Source: Candidatus Methylomirabilis sp. (GTDB lineage: Bacteria; Muiribacteriota; Ozemobacteria; Ozemobacterales; Ozemobacteraceae). From it: a stretch of 60,945 bases of DNA. How positions within the stretch are numbered: the stretch's first letter is position 1; each line of letters begins with the position of its first letter. Where the stretch lies: contig DYKG01000017.1 in NCBI GenBank assembly GCA_020722725.1, forward strand, positions 2,211 to 63,155, given 5' to 3'. This document shows, in pieces, positions 7,429 to 16,414 of this stretch. Under the pieces are notes generated by a model. That model had not been told where the DNA came from, did no database searches, and saw nothing but the letters and a program-made list of their open reading frames with translations. The position numbers and the translations under genes are program-made.

Positions 7429-9699
7429 TTATGAGCAGGTGTTGCTGTTCTTGATCGGGCAGCCGTCGCATGATGAGCAGCCTTTGCATTTTCTGCCGGT
7501 AATGGCTTTTAACAGAGTTCTGACGATATACCATCCGGCAAACAGAACGGCAATTATGATAATCGCACCTTCAAGCATGCCTTCAGCGCTGCCCGAAACA
7601 ATGGTGCTGCTTTTCAGTACTAAAAAGCTCACTGCATAGGCAATTGCGAAGTAGCTCAGAAGAGAAATCAGGGTAAACCGGTTCGAGCCGCTTTCGCGCC
7701 AGATTACCCCGAGAGTGGCGACACAGGGTATGTAAAGCAGGGTGAAAAGCATGTAAACGAAAGCGCTGATCTTGCCCATTCCCGCTGATTTCATGGCATC
7801 GCCAAGGTTTTCGCCATGGGGAAGATACAGTACCGATAAGGTTGATACCGTCGACTCTTTGGCCAGGAAACCGGGAATGAGTGACACCGTCTCGCGCCAG
7901 CTGAAGCCAAGTGGCTCCATGACCGGGTGGATGAATTTGCCGATTCTGGCCATGTATCGGCCTTCCATCAACTCGATATTTTTCTGCCGGGTCAGGGCGG
8001 CGATTTTTTCAGCGGTTTCATTAGTGGCTGGCTCAGCTTTGAGCTGGCTTATCAGCAGGTCAAAATTCTGCGTCAGCGGCACTTCGCGGGGGAATGCCGA
8101 CAAAACCCAGATCAATACAGACCCGGCGAGAATAACCGTGCCGGCTTTTTCCACAAAGTGTTCTATTTTTTCATAGAGCACATGGTAAACGCTGATCGCG
8201 GTCGGGGTGCGATAAGGTGGCATTTCGAGCAGAAACGGTGAGTTGCCATCTGTTTTGAACAGCATACTGGTAAATTGACCAAGAAAAATCAGAACCAGCA
8301 GATTGACAAAAAACAGATTGAACATCCACAGGCTGGGGTTATCGGAAAAAAAGGTTCCGCAGAGAATTACCAGCACCGGAAGGCGGGCAGCGCAGGTTAC
8401 CAGTGGAATCAGAAACATGGTGAGCAATCGCTGAAAGCGGTTGTCGATGATGCGCGTCGCCATTACTGCCGGCACATTGCATCCCAGACCCATGATCATT
8501 GGAATGAAAGCACGGCCGTGAAGCCCGATGCTGTTCATCAGGCGATCCATCAGAAATGCGGCACGCGACATGTAGCCAGAATCTTCAAGCAGCGCGATCC
8601 AGAAAAACAGGATCAGAATATTAGGAAGAAAGACCAGAACGCCACCGACCCCGGCAATTATGCCCTCGACAATCAGGCTGCGCAGCAGGCCTTCGTTCAG
8701 GGTTGCTTCAACATAGCCCGAAAGCCAGGCGAAGATGCTTTCGAGCCAGCCCATTGGGTATTCGCCCAGTGAAAAAGTGGTCCAAAAAATCCAGGCCATG
8801 ATCAGGGCAAAGATCGGCAGACCCAGAATTCGGTTGGTCAGTACCCGATCGAGCTTTTCCTGCCAGGCGGGAATATTTTTTGCCGGTACCGTGGCGCAGA
8901 CAGCGATCAGCTTTTCAATGCGTTGATATCGATCTGAAGCCAGTTCACAGGCGAGATCCGCCGGCTTGATGTCTTTGCCATGTCTCTGGGAAAGGGTGTC
9001 GGCGAGAATCTTTCTGATTTCAAAGGTGTCATTGCCCGAAGAGGTGATCAAAGCCCGGATCGCATTGTATTTTTCCAGGGGGGAGGCGGATTTCCAGTTT
9101 TTTTTATCTTTTCTTAACAGCTGGTCTGCAGCCTGCACCCATTCTTCGGGCAGGGCAAGCATTGAGATGCAGCTGTTTGTCGCTGCTGCTGAGTTGTGGG
9201 TTTTCAACAGATGTTCGATCAGGGCGGTTACCCCTTCACCGGTTCTGGCAATAGTCGGGAAAGCATTGGTCCCGGTGAGGTTGCAGAATTTGCTGAGGTC
9301 GATCATTCCCCCGGCACCGGTGAATGAATCGTAGCAGTTGAGGCTGATAACCGGGAAAATCCCCAATTCAATGAGCTGGGTGGTCAGAAAAAGGTTGCGT
9401 TCAAAATTCGCAATGTCTACAACGTTTAAAATTATGTTTTCAGAGGCCTCGTTGAGGCATTTGAGGACTATTTCCTCCTCAGGGGTTGCAGGGGTCAGGG
9501 AGTAGGTGCCGGGCAAGTCGGTTACTACAAGCTCCTGGTTGACGTTTTTGATGACGCCTTCGATGCGTTGAACCGTTACGCCAGGCCAGTTGCCGACTCG
9601 TTTGCGTTCGCCGGTAAGGGCATTGAACAGGCTGGTTTTGCCAGAATTGGGGTTGCCGATCAGAAAAGCGCGGCGCTCAACGGTTTTTTCACTTTTCAT
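7429..9699 (-). CDS. feoB: Ferrous iron transporter FeoB
   Basis: FeoB takes up Fe(II) across the inner membrane. From the ATG at 9699 the protein is 756 aa. The GTPase domain shows G1 GNPNSGKT (residues 15-22), the switch NWPGVT and G3 DLPG. It is followed by a helical GDI domain and the polytopic membrane domain with the conserved GLGCNVPAVMATR and CAARLPV motifs. The extreme C-terminus is Cys-rich (CKGCSSCDGC). The chosen ATG overlaps the feoA stop by 11 bases, implying translational coupling; a TTG five codons upstream is an alternative start. No feoC is seen; dtxR takes the third position. Confidence 0.95.
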   Translation of the reverse strand: MKSEKTVERRAFLIGNPNSGKTSLFNALTGERKRVGNWPGVTVQRIEGVIKNVNQELVVTDLPGTYSLTPATPEEEIVLKCLNEASENIILNVVDIANFERNLFLTTQLIELGIFPVISLNCYDSFTGAGGMIDLSKFCNLTGTNAFPTIARTGEGVTALIEHLLKTHNSAAATNSCISMLALPEEWVQAADQLLRKDKKNWKSASPLEKYNAIRALITSSGNDTFEIRKILADTLSQRHGKDIKPADLACELASDRYQRIEKLIAVCATVPAKNIPAWQEKLDRVLTNRILGLPIFALIMAWIFWTTFSLGEYPMGWLESIFAWLSGYVEATLNEGLLRSLIVEGIIAGVGGVLVFLPNILILFFWIALLEDSGYMSRAAFLMDRLMNSIGLHGRAFIPMIMGLGCNVPAVMATRIIDNRFQRLLTMFLIPLVTCAARLPVLVILCGTFFSDNPSLWMFNLFFVNLLVLIFLGQFTSMLFKTDGNSPFLLEMPPYRTPTAISVYHVLYEKIEHFVEKAGTVILAGSVLIWVLSAFPREVPLTQNFDLLISQLKAEPATNETAEKIAALTRQKNIELMEGRYMARIGKFIHPVMEPLGFSWRETVSLIPGFLAKESTVSTLSVLYLPHGENLGDAMKSAGMGKISAFVYMLFTLLYIPCVATLGVIWRESGSNRFTLISLLSYFAIAYAVSFLVLKSSTIVSGSAEGMLEGAIIIIAVLFAGWYIVRTLLKAITGRKCKGCSSCDGCPIKNSNTCS

Positions 9700-9940
9700 C
9701 TGGTTTAATCTCAATGTTTATCAGTTCCGCTTCGGTTTTGCGCAGACCCACCTGGTAACCTCTGATCTGAAAAGTAGTAGGGTCTCCCAGCGGGGCCTTT
9801 TGAATGGCTCTGATCGGTGTTCCGGGAACAAAGCCAAGATCGAGCAGGCGCTGCGAAGTGGGGGATGATGTGTCGATGTCGCGAATAGTGCCGCTACTGC
9901 CTTCGGGCAGTTCGGCGAGATTGTAGGTTGTTTTGACCAT
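9689..9940 (-). CDS. feoA: FeoA family protein
   Basis: This 83-aa SH3-like cytoplasmic protein assists FeoB. It shows the typical LAELPEGSSGTIRDI start, the RLLDLGFVPGTPIRAI core and the end GLRKTEAELINIEI. The ATG follows AGGGAAACGGCA. It is the first gene of the feoA-feoB-dtxR operon, and its promoter and operator lie 20-65 bases upstream. Confidence 0.93.
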   Translation of the reverse strand: MVKTTYNLAELPEGSSGTIRDIDTSSPTSQRLLDLGFVPGTPIRAIQKAPLGDPTTFQIRGYQVGLRKTEAELINIEIKPDEK

Positions 9941-9960
9941 TGCCGTTTCCCTAAGTTAAA

Positions 9961-9983
9961 TTAAACTAACAGTGTTAGTGTAA
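9961..9983. promoter_or_regulatory. DtxR-type operator upstream of feoA
   Basis: A 23-bp near-perfect palindrome has arms ACTAACA/TGTTAGT (9965-9971, 9973-9979) around a single G, flanked by TTA and TAA. It covers the -10 of the feoA promoter. The AT-rich TTA..CTAAC..GTTAG..TAA pattern resembles DtxR/IdeR-type boxes. Since dtxR is the last gene of the operon, metal-dependent autorepression is the simple reading. Confidence 0.75.
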
Positions 9984-10005
9984 TCTAATTTTGGTGCCAG
10001 GTCAA
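9977..10005 (-). promoter_or_regulatory. feoAB-dtxR promoter
   Basis: On the minus strand TTGACC (10000-10005) lies 17 bases before TACACT (9977-9982), a good sigma-70-type match. The -10 lies inside the 23-bp palindrome, so a bound repressor would block RNA polymerase. Confidence 0.7.
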
Positions 10006-10084
10006 GTAGTAAATTTCACGAAACCTGCTTTTTTTCTGTAATGAGGATTGTTGAAAAAATCAAATTTTTTACACCGCTTCGATC

Positions 10085-10200
10085 AGCCAGGCTGGCTCAG
10101 CGACCGGAAAAAAGGCGGTCATTGAGCTTGTCGGACGCGCAGGACGCGCTAATGCAGAGTCGCCGCAGGATAGCGAGCGACTCGTAAAATGCCCGCCTTT
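10085..10200. repeat. Nested palindromic intergenic element
   Basis: The 440-bp gap between feoA and the first cyclase gene holds this element. An outer inverted repeat AAAGGCGG/CCGCCTTT (10111-10118, 10193-10200) encloses a 7-bp stem GAGTCGC/GCGACTC (10157-10163, 10177-10183) and a direct repeat GGACGCGC (10133-10140, 10142-10149). It also contains the GGTCATTGAGC motif at 10117. A further AGCCAG/CTGGCT stem lies at 10085-10097. No open frame with a ribosome site is seen. It is probably a REP- or MITE-like element; the rest of the gap shows nothing clear. Confidence 0.55.
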
Positions 10201-10385
10201 GAGAAATAGTCAATGAGCATTTGTATGGAATAAGTGATAAAAACCGGCCATGAAGAGATTCTCCCGGGCCGGGCCAATTTAGCCTGAAAAATCAGGGCAT
10301 CGGAGCGATGTTTTGTTGTAAATTGCATTGAGATTTATGGCAACGCTTAGTATTATCGGTATTTATCTCATTGGATCGGAAAAAC

Positions 10386-10889
10386 ATGCAGAATCTGCGG
10401 CAGAAAATCGAAACTCCCGGCATTTCAATACGCAATGCCTTTTTTTTCTGGCTGCTGGTAGTGGCAGTTCCGCTGCTGGCCGGTCGCCTGATTTTTTCGG
10501 TTTATCTGAAGGATGATCTGGCATCGCTGTTCAGTCGAAAAGTGGTGTTGCTGCACAACGATCTGGAAAATTTCGAGCGTTTCTCAAAAATCGACGCATT
10601 TCTCGAAGCAAAAATTCATCTGATTGAAAGCCAACTGGGATTTAACGAAAAAATTATCACCGAGTTTGCCGAGGTTGCCGGGCTTAACGCTTCTCCTTCG
10701 CAGATAATCAGCGAAGAAAATTTTCAGCTGAATTCAATCATTTATTTAAGCACCATGTCGGTCTTGAGCCGTTGATAATGTTCACTGAATTCGGTTTTGG
10801 GAAAAAGACCGGCAGATTTGCCAGTGATGCGGGCAATGATTTTGTCGGCTATCTCGGCAATGCGGCGGTGAGAATAATACTGAAAAACC
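10386..10889 (+). pseudogene. N-terminal part of the first receptor-cyclase gene, frame-disrupted
   Basis: The frame starts at ATG 10386 and encodes a TM segment (FFFWLLVVAVPLLAGRLIF) and an extracytoplasmic start before a TGA at 10773. The natural sequence then continues in another frame (EFNHLFKHHVGLEPL onwards, to about 10900). The switch maps to the AAAATTTT at 10717-10724, where one extra T would restore the reading. At least three more switches are needed before about 11420. Full length from here to 13391 would be about 1001 aa, close to the three related receptors in this window. Either the gene is decaying or the consensus has indel errors. Confidence 0.6.
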
Positions 10890-13391
10890 TTGGAGAAATG
10901 GCGGAAAGCCCAGGCAAATCAGTGCGTCCCGCAATTTTCTGGCAGGTTTTTTCAATCTCTGGCGGGTTCGGATTTTGCCAAAGGTTTGAGCAATCGGCGG
11001 TTGAACTCCTCTTTTTCGGTTAAGCTTGGCGGCCATCGCCTTTTTGTTTATTTCAATTTTTTCAGCCGCGATTTATCAGATGCATCAGGCTTGACCGGCT
11101 ATTTTTGTGCCTTTCTTGAAGAACAGGTTGATTTGCGACTTCACGCGGCATGGGCCCGGGAATTTCGCCTTCCCGCAGGAATCCGCCGGGGAGCAGTGAT
11201 CAGGCCGGCTTCATTCGATATGCACAACAGCATTTCGCAAGGCTGGCTCAGGGTTTTTCGGGCGGTTCCAATGCAGGTTCTGCGCGTTGGTTCCCATGGC
11301 GGAAAGTCAGTTATTCAAAGGAACATCAGAAATGGTTTGCTGCTTCGTCGACCCGCTTCCTGTTTTTTTCTCGGCTGTGGCACTGATTTATCCGGTGAGA
11401 TTATTGCCAGGCGTAACCATCTCTCGATTTATTCGTTAGCGGCGCTGATTATCGCATTTCTATCTGCCTTCTCTTTAAAGATAGTTTGTTTTGAAGGCCG
11501 AATCGCCTTTCGTATCAGAACGAAATTTCTGCTGGCGTTGTTTGCTGCCGCAATTCTTCCAATGTTGCTGTTTTATCTGCTGGGGGGCCAGTATTTTGAT
11601 TTTTATCAGAAGCTGCTGATAAGTAATACCAGAGAGGCGATGAAGCAGCATTTGCAGATGCTCGAACTCAATATTCGCAACAATGAGCAGCAGCGCAAGA
11701 GCGAGCTGGAAAAGCTGAAAGACCAGGTCAACCAGTTTGCCGGTGGTGATGAAGAAAAAATTAAACAATTGCTTGAATCTGGAATGGGCAGTCTATATCA
11801 GGGCTATTTTATGGTGCGTAGTGATGGTCTGATCGTCGAGAGAATTCCATCTGGAGATATTTTAACCGATCTTGATCAACGGCGCCTGAAGATGATTAGC
11901 AATCTTTTCAAAAGCCAGTGTTTCAGAATTTTTAAAGATGCGGGAATCCTGGCGGGATCTTTTTACGATGAATTTCGCCTTAAGCCGGCCGGGCGCCAGA
12001 TCATCGGCATGGGTGAATTCTTTTCGACCACCGACCTGAATAACTTTTGCATGCAGGATGGTCAGTATTTTCAAACGGAAAAAGCGGAAAAGGGGATTTA
12101 TCAATTCATTACCTTCAATCTTCTGCCGGGAAGGCAAAGAGCCGATAAAAAATGGGCTTTTGTCGGATTCATGCAGAATCTCAGTCATACAACCTCCGAT
12201 TATCTTTCCCGTCACCCGGATAGCTGGAAGTTTTTTTCTGGTCGTGAGAATGGTCTGCTGCTCAATACCGTAATTTTTCAGGCGGATATTGATAGAAATG
12301 GCCGATACAGCCTTGGTCGTTCATGGCCGGATCGTTCCACCCGCGACCCCGGATTTGCGGATGCTGCCCGTCGCCTGGATCGCAACCATCAGGAAACGAG
12401 CTGGGTTGAGTGGAAAGAAGTGCCGGAAATTTTTGCGGCGAGGAAAATAGCCAAAGTGCCATTTCTGGCGGTGTGCAAAGCCAATTTTTCCGGAAACGGG
12501 CAGTTTTCACTGACGGTAGTGCTGTTGTTTCTTCTGCTTTATTTTCTGTTCCTGATAATCATCATTTCCCACGCAGTTGCCGATGTTTTTCTTAATCCTC
12601 TACAGACGCTGCTGGCAGCCACTTCTCTGATAAATGCGGGTGAATACCGGCAGATCGATTACCGATCGGATCTTGAGCTGGCCAGGGTAATCGGCAGATT
12701 CAATCAGATGACTGAGGGGCTAATCGAACGGCAGCGGCTTGAGAGATTCGTATCTTCAGAAGCTACGCGGACAATTGAGCGTGAGATCGAACAGCAGCGT
12801 GAACACAATGGTGAAAGACTTTCGGCGGCAATTCTATTCAGTCACGTAAAGGGTTTTGATGAACTTTGTGATAATCTTTCTCCGGAGCGGCTGATCGAGC
12901 TGCTCAATCAATTCTTCGGGCAAATGGAGCCGATTATTCAGGCGAATCGCGGGGTAATCGACAAATACATCGGTGATGCAATCATGGTCGTTTTTTCCGG
13001 CGGTACGGATGCTGACGAAGCTTCGATATGCATCGATGCCTGCAGAGCCGGGCAGCAGATGCAGCGGGCAATGATCGAATTGAACCGCAAACTTGTTGAA
13101 TTTGATCTTCCTTCGATCAGCATCGGAATTGGAATTGCCTGGGGTGAAGTGATAAGGGGAAAAATCGGTTCAAAATCAGGCAGAAAAGATTTTACGGTTA
13201 TTGGTGATGTGGTCAACCTGGCTGCCAGACTTGAAAGCCTTGCCAGAAAAACCTCAGAGATAATCGTTTCCGATCAGATTTTTATTCGCTGCCAGAGAGA
13301 ACTGAAAATCTTTCCCGCCGGGGATACGGCAATCAGGGGAAAAAGCGGGAAACAGCAGATTTATCGGCTTCAGGAGTCGCAGAATGGCTGA
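10890..13391 (+). CDS. Membrane receptor with HAMP and class III nucleotide cyclase domain (C2-like active site)
   Basis: This is the open remainder of the ~1000-aa receptor; the frame before about 11420 is unreliable. From there it shows two TM segments, an extracytoplasmic region, a last TM (about 12505-12590), a HAMP segment and a class III cyclase domain. The first metal-binding Asp is replaced by His (FSHVKGF, CAC at 12843-12845), while the second (IGDAIM) is kept. The transition-state Asn (13215-13217) and Arg (13227-13229) of VVNLAAR, the Lys of IDKYIG and the Thr of FTVIG are present, as in CyaB-type adenylate cyclases. It overlaps the next cyclase gene by 8 bases. Alone it is probably weak or inactive; see the heterodimer finding. 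Confidence 0.75.
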   Translation: MEKWRKAQANQCVPQFSGRFFQSLAGSDFAKGLSNRRLNSSFSVKLGGHRLFVYFNFFSRDLSDASGLTGYFCAFLEEQVDLRLHAAWAREFRLPAGIRRGAVIRPASFDMHNSISQGWLRVFRAVPMQVLRVGSHGGKSVIQRNIRNGLLLRRPASCFFLGCGTDLSGEIIARRNHLSIYSLAALIIAFLSAFSLKIVCFEGRIAFRIRTKFLLALFAAAILPMLLFYLLGGQYFDFYQKLLISNTREAMKQHLQMLELNIRNNEQQRKSELEKLKDQVNQFAGGDEEKIKQLLESGMGSLYQGYFMVRSDGLIVERIPSGDILTDLDQRRLKMISNLFKSQCFRIFKDAGILAGSFYDEFRLKPAGRQIIGMGEFFSTTDLNNFCMQDGQYFQTEKAEKGIYQFITFNLLPGRQRADKKWAFVGFMQNLSHTTSDYLSRHPDSWKFFSGRENGLLLNTVIFQADIDRNGRYSLGRSWPDRSTRDPGFADAARRLDRNHQETSWVEWKEVPEIFAARKIAKVPFLAVCKANFSGNGQFSLTVVLLFLLLYFLFLIIIISHAVADVFLNPLQTLLAATSLINAGEYRQIDYRSDLELARVIGRFNQMTEGLIERQRLERFVSSEATRTIEREIEQQREHNGERLSAAILFSHVKGFDELCDNLSPERLIELLNQFFGQMEPIIQANRGVIDKYIGDAIMVVFSGGTDADEASICIDACRAGQQMQRAMIELNRKLVEFDLPSISIGIGIAWGEVIRGKIGSKSGRKDFTVIGDVVNLAARLESLARKTSEIIVSDQIFIRCQRELKIFPAGDTAIRGKSGKQQIYRLQESQNG

Positions 13392-13863
13392 AAAAGACCT
13401 GAAGGTGAGAATGAGCAGTTGGTCAAAAGCGGCTCCCTGGCTGCTATGGTTGCTGGCATTCCTTATTCCCACGCTGCTTGGGCAACAACTGCTGCTGAAG
13501 GCTATCGATGTTGACCGGCGCATCTGGAAATCGACGAATCGTCAGAAGCTGATGAATGAAGCGCAAAAATACCGCTCGCTTCTCGATGTGAAATGCTTTA
13601 TCGATAAGGTCATGGAAAGCGGGCATATTGGGCACCTGTATCTCAATGCCCGCAAACTCGAGCTCAAAAAATTGAGTCAGGATGAGATGGCTAATGCTGA
13701 TAAAATTAGGACTGCTTTGAGAGATCATGCTTTAATAAAGCACCTTCCCTGGGGAAGTAATGATGTCAAAGCTGATTCCAAAAGGTTTATTGAAAAAGTG
13801 AGAGAGCGAATGGGAATCTGGCCGGTCGCAGTTTTTTGCCTGGGCCCTGAACCGCACAGTTGA
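13384..13863 (+). pseudogene. N-terminal part of the second receptor-cyclase gene, ended by a frame slip
   Basis: It starts at ATG 13384, overlapping the previous stop (ATGGCTGA), and encodes a TM segment (WLLWLLAFLIPTLLG) and an extracytoplasmic start. TGA 13861 ends it. The next codons in the same frame (FFCSREPFSLLTSPEKF) run straight into the next open stretch. Removing one T from the T6 run at 13832-13837 gives AVFAWALNRTVDFF, and adding one T to the T7 run at 13864-13870 returns to the original frame. The whole gene (13384-16413) would then be about 1009 aa. Two homopolymer slips in 40 bases point to consensus error or a very recent mutation. Confidence 0.65.
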
Positions 13864-13968
13864 TTTTTTTGCTCCCGTGAGCCGTTCAGTCTTCTGACCA
13901 GTCCGGAAAAGTTCGATGAAATACTTCAGAGGGTTTATGCCTTCTGGCTGGAATATCTCAAGCAGGGC

Positions 13969-16413
13969 TTGAACCAGAACAGATTTTTTGAGTTTTACAA
14001 TGCCTTTCCGGAGTTGAATGAATGGCTTGGTTATTTTCAGCCGGCTCAGGCCGACATTTTTTCGATTCGCTCCCGGTTTTCATGGCGGGCTATGGATACT
14101 GTATATCAAATGGCCTTCAGATTCAGTGACGGATCGGGAAAAAATGTCTGTTTGAATCTTTTGTTTCTCAGACTTGGCATGGATTGGCTCAGCATGCTGC
14201 GAATTGTATTTCGCGAAGCAAATCAGGGAGACGTCACCCACAGCTTCGGTTATACCAGCCTTAAAAATCTTCCTCACGTGGAAGAAACGGAGGATTACCT
14301 GGCTTTTTACACTGAGCTTCCTTCTGAATTCAGGCTTTTATATCTTTCCGACCCCACTTCAAGGCGAATCTCAAAACCGGTGATACGTTTAAAAATTCTG
14401 ATTAAATCCGGTGAAAACAAATGGTTGAATGAAAAAAATGTTTGTTTTATTACCAGACTTCTGCTGATGATTTCCCTGCTGATTCCTGTCGGAATTGAAT
14501 TGGGCAGATTTGGCAGTTTGCGTTCTCTGTCGGTTTTAATGTCGCTGGCATTTTTTGCCGGCTCACTGGTTCCGGTTTCAGGCCTGACCTGGCTCACTTT
14601 TTCCTATCTTAACAGTTACAAGTATCAGGTTTCAGAAAAGGTTTTTGGAAGCATAAAAAATTTTTTTGAGCAACTTGAAAAACGAATGCAGCTGCAGATT
14701 GCCCGCAATGAGGTTTATTTCAATCTGCTGGCTGATCGGGTAAATCACTTAACTCAACAAAAGCGCGCCCGATTGCCCGAGATGTTTGAACGGGCCAATC
14801 GTGGCAGTGAAAATTCCGTGAATGCCATTCCCGCTCCGATAGTTGGTTATTTCATGCTCAACAAAGACGGTCATGAAATGCTCGAAGTAGAAAACGTCTA
14901 TTTAAGCAATCTTTTGCAGATCAAACCGTTCTTTTCCGGGCAATACAATGAAATGCTTCTGAGAATGGGATCTTTCAATCATCTGTCGCAAAAACATCGC
15001 CAGGAAATCGAGCAGAAGGCTCAGTTGGCGCTGGGCCTGACTGAAAGTCTGGCCGACCCCCGGATGTTTCTGGAAATCCCGGAATTTGAAGGGGCGCGTG
15101 TCGCTTCGACCATTTCGCCCAAGCAGGAATATTTTACCGGTTTTCTACTGGACAGGCATGACGAAGAGCCCGGTGGAATTTTTGTCGTTTATTCAATTTC
15201 CGGCAACTGGATGTCGCAGTTCGACCATAAGATTTCTCGGGGAATTATCCCGGTTACCTTTATGGCAGAAGATTTCAGGGGTTATCTCGGTTTTTTCAGG
15301 CTTGATAAAATCAATCTGGCAACCATATCGAAGGTTTATACTCCTGGCAAATACATGAGCAGCGAGAAAAATGCACTGATCGAACAGCTTGGTCAGGCGC
15401 TTTTTGTCAATTCAGGTAATCATGAAATCAGCAACCTGGCTGAAAAACCGGCAAACCTTATTTATACCAGCGTTCTTGGAGATAACGGTTATTTTGTTCT
15501 GGCTTATGCCGAAAAGAAAGGCAACTCAAACTATCGCATGCTTGTCTTGATAGCCACGGTGCTCATAATACTTGCTCTGGTTTTGAGCGTCATTCTGGCG
15601 GCGGGCACCTCAAAAATCATGCTGATGTCACTGCCGGTTTTTTCTACTGCCATCGAGCAGGTGCAGCGGCACAATTATAACTGGGAACTGGTGGTTAAAT
15701 CGGGCGATGAATTTGAAGAACTTGCCAGGTCGTTTAACCAGATGGGGCGCAAGCTGCTCGAAAGAGAAAAAATGTCGCAGCTGGTTTCACAGAACGTCAT
15801 GGACGCCGTAGCTTCGAAAGATGCGACCATGTTGCGGCCTGGTGGTGAAAAGCGGCATGCCGCCGTGCTTTTTTCTGATATTCGCGGGTTCACCACGCTT
15901 AGCGAACGCCATGCAGCCGAAGAGATTGTCGAAATGCTTAATATGTATTTCACTGAAATGGCTGAAGAAATCGAGGTGAATGATGGAATAATAGACAAAC
16001 TCATTGGTGATGCGATTCAGGCGGTTTTTTATGAGCGAGAGGGACTCGATCCGGTCGAAGTAAGGGCTGCCAGAAGCGCAATTAAAATGCGGGCCCGCCT
16101 TGAAGAATTCAATCAAGGTCGACGTCGAAGCGGAAAATTTCAAATTCAGAACGGAATTGGAATTGCTTCGGGAATGGTTATTGCCGGCCGGGTAGGCAGC
16201 GAAACGGGAAAACTCGATGCCACGGTTCTTGGCAAAACCTTGAAACTTGCCGAAAGCCTTGAGGCAAGAAGCAAATTTGCGGTTAAATCAAATATTTTAA
16301 TTGATGATTTGACCGTGAAAGCATTGCGAAAAAACGGGCAAAATGCAGATATTCTGCCTTTTGCCGGTGAAACTTCAATTGAAAGCATTTATGAGCTGAT
16401 CAGGCTCAATTGA
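13969..16413 (+). CDS. Membrane receptor with HAMP and class III nucleotide cyclase domain (C1-like active site)
   Basis: This is the main part of the second receptor-cyclase; the frame is open from 13864, so the ATG at 13969 is probably not the natural start. It has two TM segments in the middle (about 14440-14620), a long extracytoplasmic region, a TM near 15540-15610, a HAMP segment and a cyclase domain. Both metal-binding Asp are present (FSDIRGFT, GAT 15877-15879; IGDAIQ, GAT 16009-16011). The transition-state Asn is Lys (AAA 16243-16245) and the Arg is Ser (AGC 16255-16257) in the GKTLKLAESLE segment. Such a domain should not close its own active site but could supply metals to a partner. 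It is convergent with, and one base from, the AAA ATPase gene. Confidence 0.8.
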   Translation: MNQNRFFEFYNAFPELNEWLGYFQPAQADIFSIRSRFSWRAMDTVYQMAFRFSDGSGKNVCLNLLFLRLGMDWLSMLRIVFREANQGDVTHSFGYTSLKNLPHVEETEDYLAFYTELPSEFRLLYLSDPTSRRISKPVIRLKILIKSGENKWLNEKNVCFITRLLLMISLLIPVGIELGRFGSLRSLSVLMSLAFFAGSLVPVSGLTWLTFSYLNSYKYQVSEKVFGSIKNFFEQLEKRMQLQIARNEVYFNLLADRVNHLTQQKRARLPEMFERANRGSENSVNAIPAPIVGYFMLNKDGHEMLEVENVYLSNLLQIKPFFSGQYNEMLLRMGSFNHLSQKHRQEIEQKAQLALGLTESLADPRMFLEIPEFEGARVASTISPKQEYFTGFLLDRHDEEPGGIFVVYSISGNWMSQFDHKISRGIIPVTFMAEDFRGYLGFFRLDKINLATISKVYTPGKYMSSEKNALIEQLGQALFVNSGNHEISNLAEKPANLIYTSVLGDNGYFVLAYAEKKGNSNYRMLVLIATVLIILALVLSVILAAGTSKIMLMSLPVFSTAIEQVQRHNYNWELVVKSGDEFEELARSFNQMGRKLLEREKMSQLVSQNVMDAVASKDATMLRPGGEKRHAAVLFSDIRGFTTLSERHAAEEIVEMLNMYFTEMAEEIEVNDGIIDKLIGDAIQAVFYEREGLDPVEVRAARSAIKMRARLEEFNQGRRRSGKFQIQNGIGIASGMVIAGRVGSETGKLDATVLGKTLKLAESLEARSKFAVKSNILIDDLTVKALRKNGQNADILPFAGETSIESIYELIRLN

Positions 16414-16414
16414 T

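Noticed and set aside
8275..8772. Plus-strand open frame inside feoB
   Set aside because: Antisense to the conserved FeoB membrane domain and low-complexity Gln/Lys composition.
13861..13863. TGA read as an amino acid (recoding)
   Set aside because: TGA ends many normal genes here (feoA, the 69-aa partner gene) and the two adjacent T-run slips explain the break better.
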